Assembly (NCBI RefSeq): GCF_052857255.1
Contig: NC_135500.1
Location: forward strand, 102,656,048-102,720,047
Direction of reading: 5' to 3'
Origin: Amblyomma americanum
Taxonomy: Eukaryota; Arthropoda; Arachnida; Ixodida; Ixodidae
DNA length: 64,000 bases
The position numbers and the translations under genes were made by a program. The stretch's first letter is position 1, and each line of letters starts with the position of its first letter. This document shows, in pieces, positions 23,701 to 31,800 of the stretch. The notes below the pieces were generated by a model. The model was not told the DNA's origin and searched no databases. It was given only the letters and a program-made list of their open reading frames with translations.

Positions 23701-26500
23701 CAACTTACAGCCACCTCGAGCAGTAAAGTTCACTTGTGGGCTTTTTTGGCAGCACGCCCCAACTGCCTGCTTGCTGAGCGTGCTGCAACTTTAGTGCCCG
23801 AGTGCATTGGAGTGTGATATTCTGCAATGTTCCGAGTACGATATTTTTAGTGCTTTGATTCTATGAGTGATGATTGCTGGGTTTGTGTTTTTTGTGCTGT
23901 TTGGGCATACTTTGCTCGAATAAACTTCTGATGAGAGTTAGCGCCTGTCCTTGGGTATCTCTTTTTCATCCACGTGTAACCATCGCACTTTTTCAGCAAC
24001 AATGCAGCTGTTGCTCGGTTTTTAGAATTAATTCGAGGGCCATTTGCTCGTAGTCCTCCTGAAGCAAGCTTATTTGCTGTTGGTCGGCAGTAGCGGACGT
24101 TTCCCACTCATGACTGAGGTCCAGCACTGCCTTTGCTGATAAGCTGGTAACTGAAGCAGTGTGTCTTGTGAGCCAGACATTGACCATGGCTATCACGAAT
24201 CAGCAAGACCATTTTATCAAAGAAAGGGCCACCTCTCTTTGCTGAAAAGTTCTTGCTGAAAATTATGCACGAATTACTCCAGTGTTACTCATGGATCATA
24301 TTCTTGGCCTTTCAAGTGCACATGCCTCACACCATCTCTCTTTCTCAAGCATGACTCTTATGAAATACCGTATAAACGCGTGTAAGGGCCGCACCCATGT
24401 AAGGGCCGCACCCCGTATTCCCAAAGGAAATAGTTGAAAAAAAAAAAATCCGTGTAAGGGCCGCACCCAAACTTTCCAGGAAACACGCAAGAATAGCCTT
24501 CGAAATACATGCGCACAGGAGCTTCGAGGTGCACCCATGGATGGCGCCCGAGGCCGCGGGTCATCATCATCATCTTTTCTTCTGCCGCGAGCATCTGCTA
24601 CTGTACTTCCGCTATCCGTATCGGCATCGGTATCGCCAGGTCTAACTTTGTTCTGTTCTGGCTGTCAAAGCATGCGTTTTTTGGTGGTTGTGTTAGCGTG
24701 GTCGCTCGGCATAGTTGTTGCTCTCGTGCGCTGTCGTTCTTCACTTTTTCATGAACTGCCTCCGAGCATTGTCACTGTTGCACGATGGGCAAGCACCTCA
24801 ACAGCTACACGGCGGGCTTTAAACTGAAAGTAGTGGAGTTCGCTCTCGAACACGGCAAGCGTGCCGCGGGCAGAAAATTTGACATGGACGAGAAGTGTGT
24901 CCGACGGTGGTGCGGACAAAGGGATGCGTTGAAGAATACCAGCTCCAAAAAGCGCGCTTTCCGAGGCAAGCCATGCAAATTTCCTGAGCTAGAAGAAGAG
25001 CTGCTATGCTATTCAATGGAAGTGCGGAACAACGGCTACGCGTTGACAACGGACATGCTGCGCGTGAGGGCACAAGCCTTGGCGCGTGCTAAAAGCATAC
25101 CGCACGAGGACTTCAAGGCTAGTGCCGGCTGGGTACGAAGATTTCTGAAGAGGAAGGGCCTATCATTTCGGCGAAGGACCACGCTGTGCCAGCGGCTGCC
25201 CCCCGACTACACCGACAAGGTGCTCAGCTTTCAGAAGTATGTCATCGGTCTGCGTCGTGAGCACAACTATATATTTTCGCGGATAGCGAACGCTGACCAG
25301 ACCCCCGTGTGGTTCGACTGTCCCGAGAGCTGCACAGTTGAACTGAAAGGAAAGAAGAGTGTTTTCGTGCGGACAACCGGCGCGGAGCGCCAACGGTGTA
25401 CCGTTATGCTGTGCGGCACCGCGGACGGGCGGAAGCTGCCCCCCTATGTCATCCTGAAAAGAAAAACGATTCCTAAAGGCGTTTTCCCTAAGGGAATTGT
25501 AGTTCGCGACCAAGAAAAGGGCTGGATGGACGATGAGCTTGTGCTCGACTGGGTAAAAAGCATTTGAGAGAAGCGCCCAGGCGCCATGCTGGCCCGACGA
25601 TCGCTCCTCGTCTTGGACAGCTTCCGTGGTCACTTGACGGGTAGGGTTAAGGAACGCCTGCGCGGTATCCGCACAGACATGGCCGTGATACCGGGCGGCC
25701 TCACCGGCATGCTGCAAGCCCTGGATGTAAGCGTCAATCGGCCTTTTAAGGTTGAATTTCGAAGGCTGTATTCGGAATGGATGGCCAATGGCAATCACAA
25801 CGAGACGCCGGCAGGGCTGCTTAAGAGGGCACCGCTCGTGACTGTGCTTGGATGGATTTTGTCCGCGTGGAATTCCGTGTCGACCGACATTGTAACCTGG
25901 AGTTTCAAAGTGACCGGAATTTCAAACAGTTTAGACGGGACCGAAGACGACTTTCTGTGGGCTGAACATTTACCTGAACACAGCACCAGCTCGGAGTCTG
26001 AAGACTCCGTGAGTGATGCCTGAACTGTAAATAAATGTCGCGCATTCCAGATTGGTTTGCTTTCACTTGAAAAAAAAAATTTTTTTCGAAAATCGCGTGT
26101 ATGAACCGCACCCCGAAATTTGCCCCCCGAATCTGGGAAAAAAAGTGCGGCCCTTACACGCGTTTATACGGTACATACACCATAGTGACGCTGGGCAGAA
26201 GAAGGCATTACATGCTTCTAGTGCAGCGTACAAGTGAATTTAAACTTCACCCCTGTCTTTTCTATTAATTCGCAGGAGTACTTCAAGGGGTCCCGGTACA
26301 TTCCAGGCGTGGGTCAATGCCTGGCGCTGCTGGCCACGGCCGAGTACTTGTCCCAAGTGCTCTTGACGCTCTTCATGGGTTACATCTTCTCGACCACACA
26401 CACCGTTGCCTCGTACGTTGTTGTGGCCGTCGTGTGTGCCCTGGCTTCTTTCTACGCGGCCACTTTCGTTGTGTGCCCATCACCCAAGGACGCGTCGTGA
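2603..26500 (+). CDS. SLC45-family sugar/proton transporter, 8 coding exons
   Basis: Joined exons 2603-2737, 4919-5158, 10449-10607, 12394-12637, 15165-15457, 17647-17755, 21030-21253 and 26276-26500 give 542 residues and a stop. All introns are GT-AG and phases agree (0,0,0,1,0,1,0). Seen: 12 hydrophobic helices; after helix 2 the SDRCRSRLGRRRPF motif (about residues 69-82), the hallmark MFS loop of SLC45 proteins; a long helix 6-7 loop (about 203-332); helix 7 ending YFTDFTGE. Family knowledge: SLC45 members (MATP, SLC45A1/3/4, insect Slc45) are plasma- or organelle-membrane H+/sugar symporters. Which paralogue this is cannot be decided. Odd: the loop carries an extra hydrophobic stretch at about 295-316. 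The start is the first in-frame ATG after a plausible splice acceptor, so a non-coding first exon probably lies upstream. Confidence 0.93.
3020..3165 (+). mobile_element. RTE-type LINE fragment, ORF2 C-terminus
   Basis: Translation reads WAGHVMRKQDNCWS, then VTEWIPREGKRSRGRQKDRW and ADEINRVF. This is the characteristic C-terminal tail of RTE-clade (CFDP2-like) non-LTR retrotransposon proteins. It lies in SLC45 intron 1, same strand. The matching 3' end resumes at about 3868, after roughly 700 bp of unrelated GC-rich DNA. Confidence 0.8.
3166..3867. mobile_element. Candidate insertion splitting the RTE fragment
   Basis: About 700 bp of GC-rich DNA separates two parts of one RTE tail. Both edges are rich in gagcg/cgctc words (for example agagcgctctgagaggcga on the left and gcgctcagagcgagagcgg on the right), and attcggct recurs several times. 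Exact borders and a target-site duplication could not be fixed. A non-autonomous DNA transposon is the likeliest reading. Confidence 0.45.
3868..4050 (+). mobile_element. RTE-type LINE 3' end with (TGA)n tail
   Basis: Continues the RTE C-terminal frame and ends in gtcaggctgatgatgatgat, the short TGA-repeat tail usual for RTE elements. A reverse-strand copy of the same 3' end is at 51856-51975. Confidence 0.75.
4919..5158 (+). CDS. SLC45 coding exon 2 (helices 2-4, GRRRPF motif)
   Basis: Residues 46-125. The acceptor is ctctctttgcag|TCCCG and the donor ACGCAG|gtgaga, both phase 0. It holds helix 2 (FLCILGVPVVGAWSD), the RLGRRRPF loop and helices 3 and 4, ending VVLDFATQ. The exon is strongly GC-rich compared with the AT-rich introns around it. 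Confidence 0.92.
6338..6352. repeat. Poly-G run (15 G)
   Basis: Uninterrupted homopolymer in intron 2; length is liable to sequencing error. Confidence 0.9.
7371..7590 (+). mobile_element. tRNA-headed SINE (Ruka-like), full length
   Basis: Has a pol III A box (tggctgagtgg) and B box (gggttcgaacc) spaced as in tRNA. The body is cagtgtcagtgcacgttaaa followed by aaccccaggtggtc, and the tail is ttaaacgcctgtaaaccat. aaaaagt lies on both sides (7360-7366, 7591-7597), a probable target-site duplication. Established: tRNA-derived Ruka SINEs are abundant in ixodid ticks. Confidence 0.92.
10449..10607 (+). CDS. SLC45 coding exon 3 (helix 4 end, helix 5)
   Basis: Residues 126-178, starting ALLNPSQSLLYDL and covering helix 5 (LSLGGLFGYLLSALDW). 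Two in-frame acceptors exist, after 10448 and after 10469. The first keeps family spacing after DFATQ without a gap, so it was chosen. The donor is GGACAG|gtgagc, phase 0. Confidence 0.9.
10608..12393. other. SLC45 intron 3; no feature found
   Basis: Contains a T-rich block at 11050-11200 and several short open stretches without splice borders or motifs. No transposon ends were recognised. Confidence 0.4.
12394..12637 (+). CDS. SLC45 coding exon 4 (helix 6 and loop start)
   Basis: Residues 179-259 plus one base of codon 260. Helix 6 is FLLMLLALGTCMTVTLVLA, followed by a Pro/Gly-rich cytoplasmic loop (EKPLPPPKSNGS and onward). The acceptor is ctaccgtacag|GAACG and the donor GACCCCG|gtaagt, phase 1. 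Confidence 0.9.
12638..15164. other. SLC45 intron 4; one short tandem repeat
   Basis: AT-rich and without recognisable elements apart from the 29-bp tandem repeat at 14620-14706. Confidence 0.4.
14620..14706. repeat. 29-bp tandem repeat, three diverged units
   Basis: Units start at 14620, 14649 and 14678, each beginning tttgc(t/g)tg(t/c)cta and containing cg(c/t)gtcg(g/a)cg, head to tail with a few substitutions each. Confidence 0.75.
15165..15457 (+). CDS. SLC45 coding exon 5 (central loop, helix 7)
   Basis: Residues 260-357. The acceptor is tcctatag|GCACG and the donor GGTGAG|gtaatc. It holds the rest of the cytoplasmic loop and helix 7 (LFLFQLLAWMALMAHYVYF), then TDFTGE, the conserved SLC45 sequence after helix 7. 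The stretch LSSALLVIVCDAFCRVFVVL before it is unusually hydrophobic for a loop. Confidence 0.92.
15737..15965. mobile_element. Possible MITE with imperfect terminal repeats
   Basis: The left end catggggccaaaatacattg and the right end (reverse complement catggggccattatgtgttg) share 15 of 20 bases and both continue with gcag. The 229-bp interior has repeated gtgacatca/gtgacgtc words. No duplication was identified, so this is tentative. It lies in SLC45 intron 5. Confidence 0.4.
15966..17646. other. SLC45 intron 5 remainder; nothing found
   Basis: Strongly AT-rich, with no exon, repeat family or long open frame supported. Confidence 0.4.
17647..17755 (+). CDS. SLC45 coding exon 6 (helix 7-8 loop, helix 8 start)
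   Basis: Residues 358-393 plus one base of codon 394: VVYHGRPEE, then YDHGVRAGSWGLLVNCIA, matching the family pattern of a short polar loop and a Gly/Trp-containing helix 8. The acceptor is cctttggctag|GTGG and the donor GCTT|gtgagt, phase 1. It is too short to stand out except by family match and phase. Confidence 0.9.
18385..18990 (-). mobile_element. I-group LINE 3' part, 5'-truncated
   Basis: Reading the - strand: an RNase H end (VWAPAHQGLEGNEEAHSVAR), then a linker, then a CCHC-like knuckle (CKFCDQPANLVHIVWTC) and a Trp-rich C-terminus (ESWEALL), ending at about 18465. The 3' end is AATAAAGTTGTTTCTCTCTC, the same tail type as the copies at 21764, 47617 and 49445. RNase H after RT is known from I/R1/LOA-group non-LTR elements. 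It sits antisense in SLC45 intron 6. Confidence 0.88.
19293..20195. mobile_element. 903-bp TIR element with GC-rich interior
   Basis: The left end ctgttaaagggactatgcaa and the inverted right end ctgttaaaggtactatgcaa match at 19 of 20 bases. The interior 19430-19980 is GC-rich (CpG-rich) unlike the AT-rich arms and has open frames of 116 codons (19631-19981) and 84 codons (19698-19952) on +, neither recognised. No transposase is visible, so this is non-autonomous. A GIEPYA string inside faintly recalls P2X7-like tails, too weak to call. Confidence 0.8.
21030..21253 (+). CDS. SLC45 coding exon 7 (helices 8-10)
   Basis: Finishes codon 394 and encodes residues 395-468: SVYSLCVQWRVTSRFGQR, helix 9 (FGLLLGMGTFAIAMPGLLIF) and helix 10 ending SIPYALACLYCENSQ. 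The acceptor is ctctttcgcag|CGTCG and the donor AGCCAG|gtaagc, phase 0. Confidence 0.92.
21764..22512 (+). mobile_element. Decayed I-group LINE 3' part
   Basis: Frame-broken RNase H (EEIAVTLAITW, then AYRTYSKGRISTIAYKIL, then LIWKPGHE) is followed by a stretch ending WEAAL and a tail caataaagttcttctctcac. Same family as the copies at 18385-18990 and 47617-48705 but with many stops. It lies in SLC45 intron 7, 0.5 kb after exon 7. Confidence 0.8.
23235..23474 (-). mobile_element. Ruka-like SINE, full length, with TSD
   Basis: Reverse-strand copy with B-box remnant and A box (gtggctgagtggtt on -). The duplication aaattttattg flanks it at 23224-23234 and 23475-23485. Joining the flanks restores a continuous aaattttattgcgcagg, showing the SINE landed in an older repeat. 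Confidence 0.93.
24368..26171 (+). mobile_element. pogo/Tigger DNA transposon, near-complete
   Basis: About 1.8 kb with terminal inverted repeats starting ccgtataaacgcgtgtaagg and ending in its exact inverse before cgg, flanked by the TA duplication (24366-24367, 26172-26173). The left end has extra sub-terminal copies of tgtaagggccgcaccc near 24397 and 24451. It carries one transposase frame in SLC45 sense inside intron 7. Confidence 0.93.
24785..26023 (+). pseudogene. pogo/Tigger transposase with one in-frame stop
   Basis: A single frame of 412 codons is interrupted only by TGA at codon 261 (25565-25567); no frameshift. Residues about 8-47 form a psq/Brk-type helix-turn-helix (FKLKVVEFALEHGKRAAGRK), about 68-130 a CENP-B-type HTH (GWVRRFLKRKGLSFRRRT), then the DDE domain. 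Catalytic acidic residues are present: D171 in ADQTPVW, D278 in LVLDSFRGH and D314 in LQALDVSVNRPF. An acidic C-terminus (EDDFLWAEHL, then SESEDSVSDA) follows. The family moves by cut-and-paste at TA sites. The stop separates the first D from the other two, so neither half can be an active enzyme unless readthrough occurs. The intact remainder suggests recent inactivation; a sequencing error is the alternative. Confidence 0.92.
26276..26500 (+). CDS. SLC45 coding exon 8 (helices 11-12, stop)
   Basis: Residues 469-542: EYFKGSRYIPGVGQCLALL, helix 11, helix 12 (VASYVVVAVVCALASFYAA) and a short tail VVCPSPKDAS before TGA. The acceptor is ttaattcgcag|GAGTA, only about 100 bp after the right end of a pogo-type transposon, so the branch region is close to transposon sequence. 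Confidence 0.92.
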   Translation, partial: EYFKGSRYIPGVGQCLALLATAEYLSQVLLTLFMGYIFSTTHTVASYVVVAVVCALASFYAATFVVCPSPKDAS

Positions 26501-27902
26501 CACCACTAGCAGCATCTCGCTGCAGCACATGATTCAATCCGTTACGCAAGAGATGGCTCTGCAACGGTGGGAGTGCCTCAAGAAAAGAAAAAAACTATCC
26601 CCTCCGTTTCAGGTTTTGTGTTGACCAGCGTAACAGTGTGCATGGCTCGACGGACTATGCTGGAAGTGAAAGACTTGTTTTCCTCGTGCGGGGCTTGCCA
26701 CCAACACCGCCACTCCATTCTCTGAACCGTCCAGCCTTCAGATCTCTGGCCATTCAAAATCGCAGCCGAGAATGGACATGAGTATCACGCTTCTTGATGA
26801 TGATGGTCATGATAAACCTCATTGTCGCGCCTCTTTATATACATGGAAAAAGAATATGCAAGGAGGATTTGTAGAATAGTACATTTGCAGTTTAAATGTA
26901 TATGCAAGAAAGGAAGCATTACAGCATTTTATAAGCGTTTTTGCTAAGTAGAAGGTGCCATTTTCAGAGGACATCTGGGAATATGGTCGGGATGGTTAAT
27001 TGCATCTGTTCCCACTGGTGGCTGTGCCTCCAGCTATGAATTGCTGTTTATAAATGAACATGTGTATGTTGCAAAGCGCTGCTGCTTGGTGAACGTAAAT
27101 GTTCAAATTTATGCTTTTGAGGCAATGCTATCAGTTTTAACTCGTGCACTGTGAGTCATTTTGCAGCATTGTAAGGTGGGAAAAAAAAAATCTGGGGCCT
27201 TCCTCAATCCTCAGATTTCCAACACACTAATTGTGCCCGTGCTACGTTACGCTAAGTTGAGGACTCCTGCTCTTGTTCCATGGATTGTGCAGTTCCAGTT
27301 CTCAAATAGTGTTGTGCTGGCATTAAATGCCAGATTTGTGTAAGCATGGTCTGAAGCACACAAAGATGCATGTGCCAAACATATGATGGCATATACCCCA
27401 AAGTCGTAGGGGAGACTTTCTTTATAACCACAGGCAGCTGTTATGTGGAACTCCTGAAAAATATCGGCTGCTACTAAGGCCTTATTATTTGAAGCATTGA
27501 GGTGGAAGATGCTCTCCACACTTTTAGCATATATGATCTGATAGTAACTTGTAGCAAATTATAACTGTTATATAACATTTTATTTAGGGATAAGATTCTA
27601 CCACTCAAAGGCGGAGTGCGCTTCCGCAAGCTCGTGTTTTCAGAATAGTATGTGCTTGAAGTGTTCTACAGGCTTCCAGCAAAAAGATGTCTGTGATATA
27701 AGCGACAAGCTACCACCAACCCTGCTGCCCTCTTCTGCATAATGTTCTTACGTTTTGTTTACTCGTTATCATTGCAGAAGACTGAACTTTGGCGAGTTGC
27801 TCAACGTTGTTTTTATTTTTCCATGTTTTGCTGAGGGATTTGAAAGTATTTATGTGCATAATTTGAAATGCTCAAGTGTATTATTGGGGAAAATAAAATA
27901 AA
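26501..27902 (+). other. Probable SLC45 3' UTR with twin polyA signals
   Basis: No coding signal or recognisable repeat is seen after the stop. The first convincing polyadenylation signals are overlapping AATAAA copies at 27892-27897 and 27897-27902, which would give a 3' UTR of about 1.4 kb. The extent is inference; transcript data are needed to fix it. Confidence 0.5.
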
Positions 27903-28645
27903 AGAGCTCTCCTTTTAGTGGTTACAAAAAATAGCCTCTTGAAAAATCTCTAGCACTAAGCATGGGAGGCTAGTCTCCACACCATACGCGCCGTGTTTCG
28001 CAGCTGCCACGTACTGTCAAACTTTAGGGGGCTCATGGATGCGTTGAGCATGATTTGTGGTCGCGATTTAAAACAGCTGGTTTCCAGGTTTTCTTCACTG
28101 TGTAAGTATTGTCTTTTAAACTATCACTTCTGGCATATCTTAGATTGTAGCTGTCAACGCTCACACCGTTGACTGTAGCTACAACTTGTTAGCCACGTAA
28201 AATGTTTAACTGGAGCGGGAGGTACCGCATAAAAATATGGCTCTTCATTGTGAACTTAAAGACTAACGTTTCTGAAATACTGGGATGTTTAGAAAAAATT
28301 CCGTTTTGAGTTTTATTTTATGACAAGGCTGAATGAAGCTGTGGGTGTCAATTCAACTGTGGGTGTCGATTTTGAATTTTTTTTCTTTGGATACCATATC
28401 TCAAAAGTTCCACTATAATATGGGGAGTGAAAAACACGTGCTTTGTTCGAGTAGTGGTTTTTGAGAGGGAAAAATTAAAAAAGAAGAAAAGCAAGTGCAC
28501 AGCCACAAATATAAACACTGCAGACATCGTCATGCTGACGACAAAAAAAGAAAAGAAAAATTAGAGATAGATTTCCTAAACCTAGTGTACTCGATCATCC
28601 TTGCTTTTTATACTGACCTAAAGAAGACAAATCTTTCCAAAACTG
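27903..28645. other. Flank downstream of SLC45; nothing found
   Basis: AT-rich, with no supported gene or repeat end. Confidence 0.4.
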
Positions 28646-28649
28646 CTGA

Positions 28650-28845
28650 CCGAGAGGACCCAGTTTCGATCCCGGCGGGGGCGGTCGCATCTCGACGGAG
28701 TTGAAACACTAGAAGCCTGTGTACTAATATGTGATGTCAGTCCATGTTACCACGGGATCAAAATTATCCGCAGCCCTCCACTACAGTGTCTTTCATACAT
28801 CCTTCGTTGATTTTGGACGTTAAACCTCATAAAACGAAACCAAAA
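28650..28845 (+). mobile_element. Diverged SINE (Ruka-related)
   Basis: Retains a B-box-like gtttcgatcccggcggg, the body words tgtgatgtcagtccatgtta and ccctccactacagtgtc, and the tail gacgttaaacctcataaaac. The A-box head is degraded. Confidence 0.75.
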
Positions 28846-28849
28846 TTGT

Positions 28850-30146
28850 GCCGCCATCACTAAAATAGCGCATCAATTTTCAGTGCTGCCAAGCTAATGG
28901 TCCACAGCTCATTTCTTGCGCAGTGCTCTCCATTTGAAATGACCAAGCTGTGCACCTAGTGCGGAGAAGTCCACGAAGTCATTTCGCGAAAATTCGAATT
29001 CACACGCGCTCTGGGCAGAGACAGTTGCGTCTTTGCCTTAAGAAATAATTCGACTGTCCTTACCGCTTCCATTCCAATCATCGATGCTTTTTATCATCCA
29101 GAGGAAGTTGGTGATGGCACAGGTTCATATCACTCACGCTTCTGCCTCCTTCAAGGTGCTTGCTTTTGGCAAGGACGGTACAATCACGAGTAAAAAAAAT
29201 TAGTACAGTGACGTCACCGCAGTAATGAAAATCGCAGCGCGCTTCTGGCGCGGCGCCGGGCTTTGCCTACACACATGGCACTTCTGTTATCGACGGGCTC
29301 TTAACCGCAACGCCCAGCGTTGCTATCTGCTGTTCCTGTGGCATGTCACTAGTGCTAATCTATTTTGCTCGTGACTAGATTTCATGGCACGTCCACACTG
29401 GAGCACTCGGCTTCAGCAGCCAGCGAAATTTAAACTTCCCGCCGCTGCTAAATCGCCAGCAGAAAACACGGCAACCAGCGTGATCGGAGCGAAGCCGGCT
29501 TTTTCTGACGAAAAAAACGGTCGCTCGCATCTGGCCAGTCGAAATGCGAGAAGGAGTCTGCTTTCACTGATTCGTCCGTAAAGTCCGTACAGTCGTCAGC
29601 ACGCTTGTCTAGCACTAAATGCCACAACGTTGTACAAAAGAAGTTTTCTAAGCACTGGCTCGCTTTTAAAAACAATAACAATTTGTCCGGGCCGCTGCAT
29701 TGTATAAAAACTCAGTTATAATTGATCACCAAATGGTTTGCAACACAAATCTGGTAATGAGGATAGTTGTTACTTTAGAGCAGGAAGATTCTGATGCTAA
29801 GGCTGCTAGCCGAAATGTTCGTCGTCGTCGCCAAAAAGCATCTCCATTAACATGACCGCCCCATGAGCCTCTCGCGTTGTATGACGCTAACTTCATTGTA
29901 GCAAGTGGGGAGCTGCAACAATAAGGCGCTAAGCACACTGAAGCACCTCTCAAGAAAACGTCCTGAATTGACGGGTCTCTGAAGCAGGCAAGGCTTCCTT
30001 CGAACTCACAGAAATGTTTGAGGCAGAAACAACACGCCTAAGCCGCTCGTCTGAGACACCAGGATCCCGTATTCCCGGGCCACTTTCTGCGCGATTACGA
30101 TGCCAAGGGAATAGGTAGAGCCCCAACAAGAAAAGAGCTAAGTCAC
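28850..30146. other. Unexplained region
   Basis: Contains a moderately GC-rich block (29200-29600) with short overlapping frames on both strands. No motif, splice structure or repeat terminus was recognised. Confidence 0.35.
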
Positions 30147-30154
30147 GGGTGTCC

Positions 30155-30190
30155 CCTTCGCTTGACACCCGTCAAAGTGTCAAGCGAAGG
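30155..30190. repeat. Perfect 14-bp-arm hairpin
   Basis: ccttcgcttgacac (30155-30168), an 8-base loop, then its exact inverse gtgtcaagcgaagg (30177-30190). A further ggtgtc/gacacc pair outside extends the stem with small mismatches. Confidence 0.85.
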
Positions 30191-30748
30191 CAGACACCAC
30201 TCGCTTACGATGTAGTTTCTTTGGCCATGTTATGCAGGCTTGTCTCAAGCTCAGTAAGTCGCTTTCATTCCATGAAAAAAAAAGTCTCGCAAGCCTCAGC
30301 GATGGTAGCACCAGCTGCTATCGCCACTGCGCCAAGAGTGGTATATGAGGACTACAGAGTTGTACGTAATGCGTTACAAGTAATTGATTACTTTTGTAAT
30401 TTACTTGTTCAAATGGTAACGTTCCGGGTTATTCAGTTACTTTTCCGTAATTAATTACTGGTAATCAGTTACTTTTTCCAAGTTTTAACCGACAATACAG
30501 CTTTGCGAACCTGAACCTCACTGCAAAAACTGGTGCTAGCTGAATGCTTTCTTTGTGACAGCGTGACAATGGAGCGGATGCATAGAAGCATTGCGCGTGA
30601 TTATGTCCAGACCACAGCCGTCTTAATGGGAGTTCTCGTTCTGCGAATTATCACGTGGCCTGTCTATAGACCTTTTCACGACCCTCGGGAAAACTGGTTT
30701 TCTGGGCTGTGGGGAGAATGTGGAGGAGCTAAATCCTCACTCTTTCCT

Positions 30749-30956
30749 AGCCGCCGTTGTGGCTCAGTGGTTATGGCCCTCGGCTGCTGACCTGAAAGAC
30801 GCAGGTTCGATCCCGGCGGCGGTATTCTAGAGGCCCGTGTACTGTGCGATGTCACTGCATGTTAAAGAGCCCCTGGTGGTAGAAATTTCCGGAGCCCTTC
30901 ACTACGGCGTCCCTCATAGCCTCAGTCGTCTTGGGGCGCTCAACCCCATAAACCAG
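30749..30956 (+). mobile_element. Ruka-like SINE with 12-bp TSD
   Basis: A box ttgtggctcagtggttatgg, B box caggttcgatcccggc, full body and an 'aacccc-ataaacc' tail. The duplication tcactctttcct flanks it (30737-30748, 30957-30968). Confidence 0.93.
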
Positions 30957-31119
30957 TCACTCTTTCCTGTACTACGAGCACAGTCCAGTGGCCAATATGG
31001 CGGCGCCCATGTACTTGTCTGTGAAAACCCCCTTCCCTGTCACACGATGCTGCATCTTACCTCCCACTACACATAACTCGAATGCTTCTATACAAAGCAT
31101 GCACCCTTACAAAATTTTC

Positions 31120-31385
31120 TTTAGACAGTAGATAGACTGTATAGACTTTACTCTATGAAGTCTATAGACTTTGTGTGGACAAATTCTAGACTACTCTATA
31201 GACAATCTAAATTTATGGTCATACACGTTTGGTAGACTGTCTATAGACAATTCTCTACTGAAAGTCTAATAGACATAGGTCTATGAACACTCTTTAGACA
31301 ATCTATAGACTCATGGCCAGACACTTTCTGTAGATTTTTGCTTATAGACAGGCTATAGACAAAAGTCTACAGATTATTGCTATAA
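31120..31385. repeat. CTATAGAC-rich quasi-palindromic cluster
   Basis: The self-complementary core ctatagac recurs five times exactly (31163, 31196, 31241, 31303, 31353) with many near copies (tagac, gtcta) over about 260 bp. Spacing is irregular, so it is neither a tandem satellite nor a CRISPR array. Confidence 0.75.
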
Positions 31386-31599
31386 AGGTAACAACTATGT
31401 GTTCCGCTTCATAAAGGATTTGGACACGATCACTGAAGCATTGCGCAAATAGGATCAGGTGCGCAAGGTGCCTTAATAATACTGTCCTTCCCTTCAGCGT
31501 ATACATTCAGAGTGTTCATTGTAGCTTCAAGAGGAAATGTGGAAGAATTGGCGACCACACTTTTGAAAAAGAGCTCCTCTTCGAAATTAACAATGCTTA

Positions 31600-31800
31600 A
31601 CAAAATATATCCTCCCCCTGTCCTCTATTCCTGTCCCCTCACCTCTTTCATTTCATTTCTCCATTCTGCCTGCTGTCCTTTATTTCCGCTGCCCCAGCTC
31701 AGGTGCTTCAGTATCGGATGGCAGATGCCGGGGCTAGCAAAAATCTTTTCCTTCCTTTTTACTATTATTTTTAATAAAACCACTACCACCACCAACAAAA
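31600..31800 (+). mobile_element. Non-LTR retrotransposon 3' end
   Basis: A C/T-rich stretch leads to ggcagatgccggggctagc and a polyA-signal tail ttttaataaaaccactacca. This is the layout of a LINE 3' UTR; a reverse-strand tail of similar type is at 42965-43012. The clade is not determined. Confidence 0.5.

Noticed and set aside
31120..31385. CRISPR-like array
   Set aside because: Spacing is irregular, cores are 8-10 bp palindromes, and the DNA is eukaryotic.
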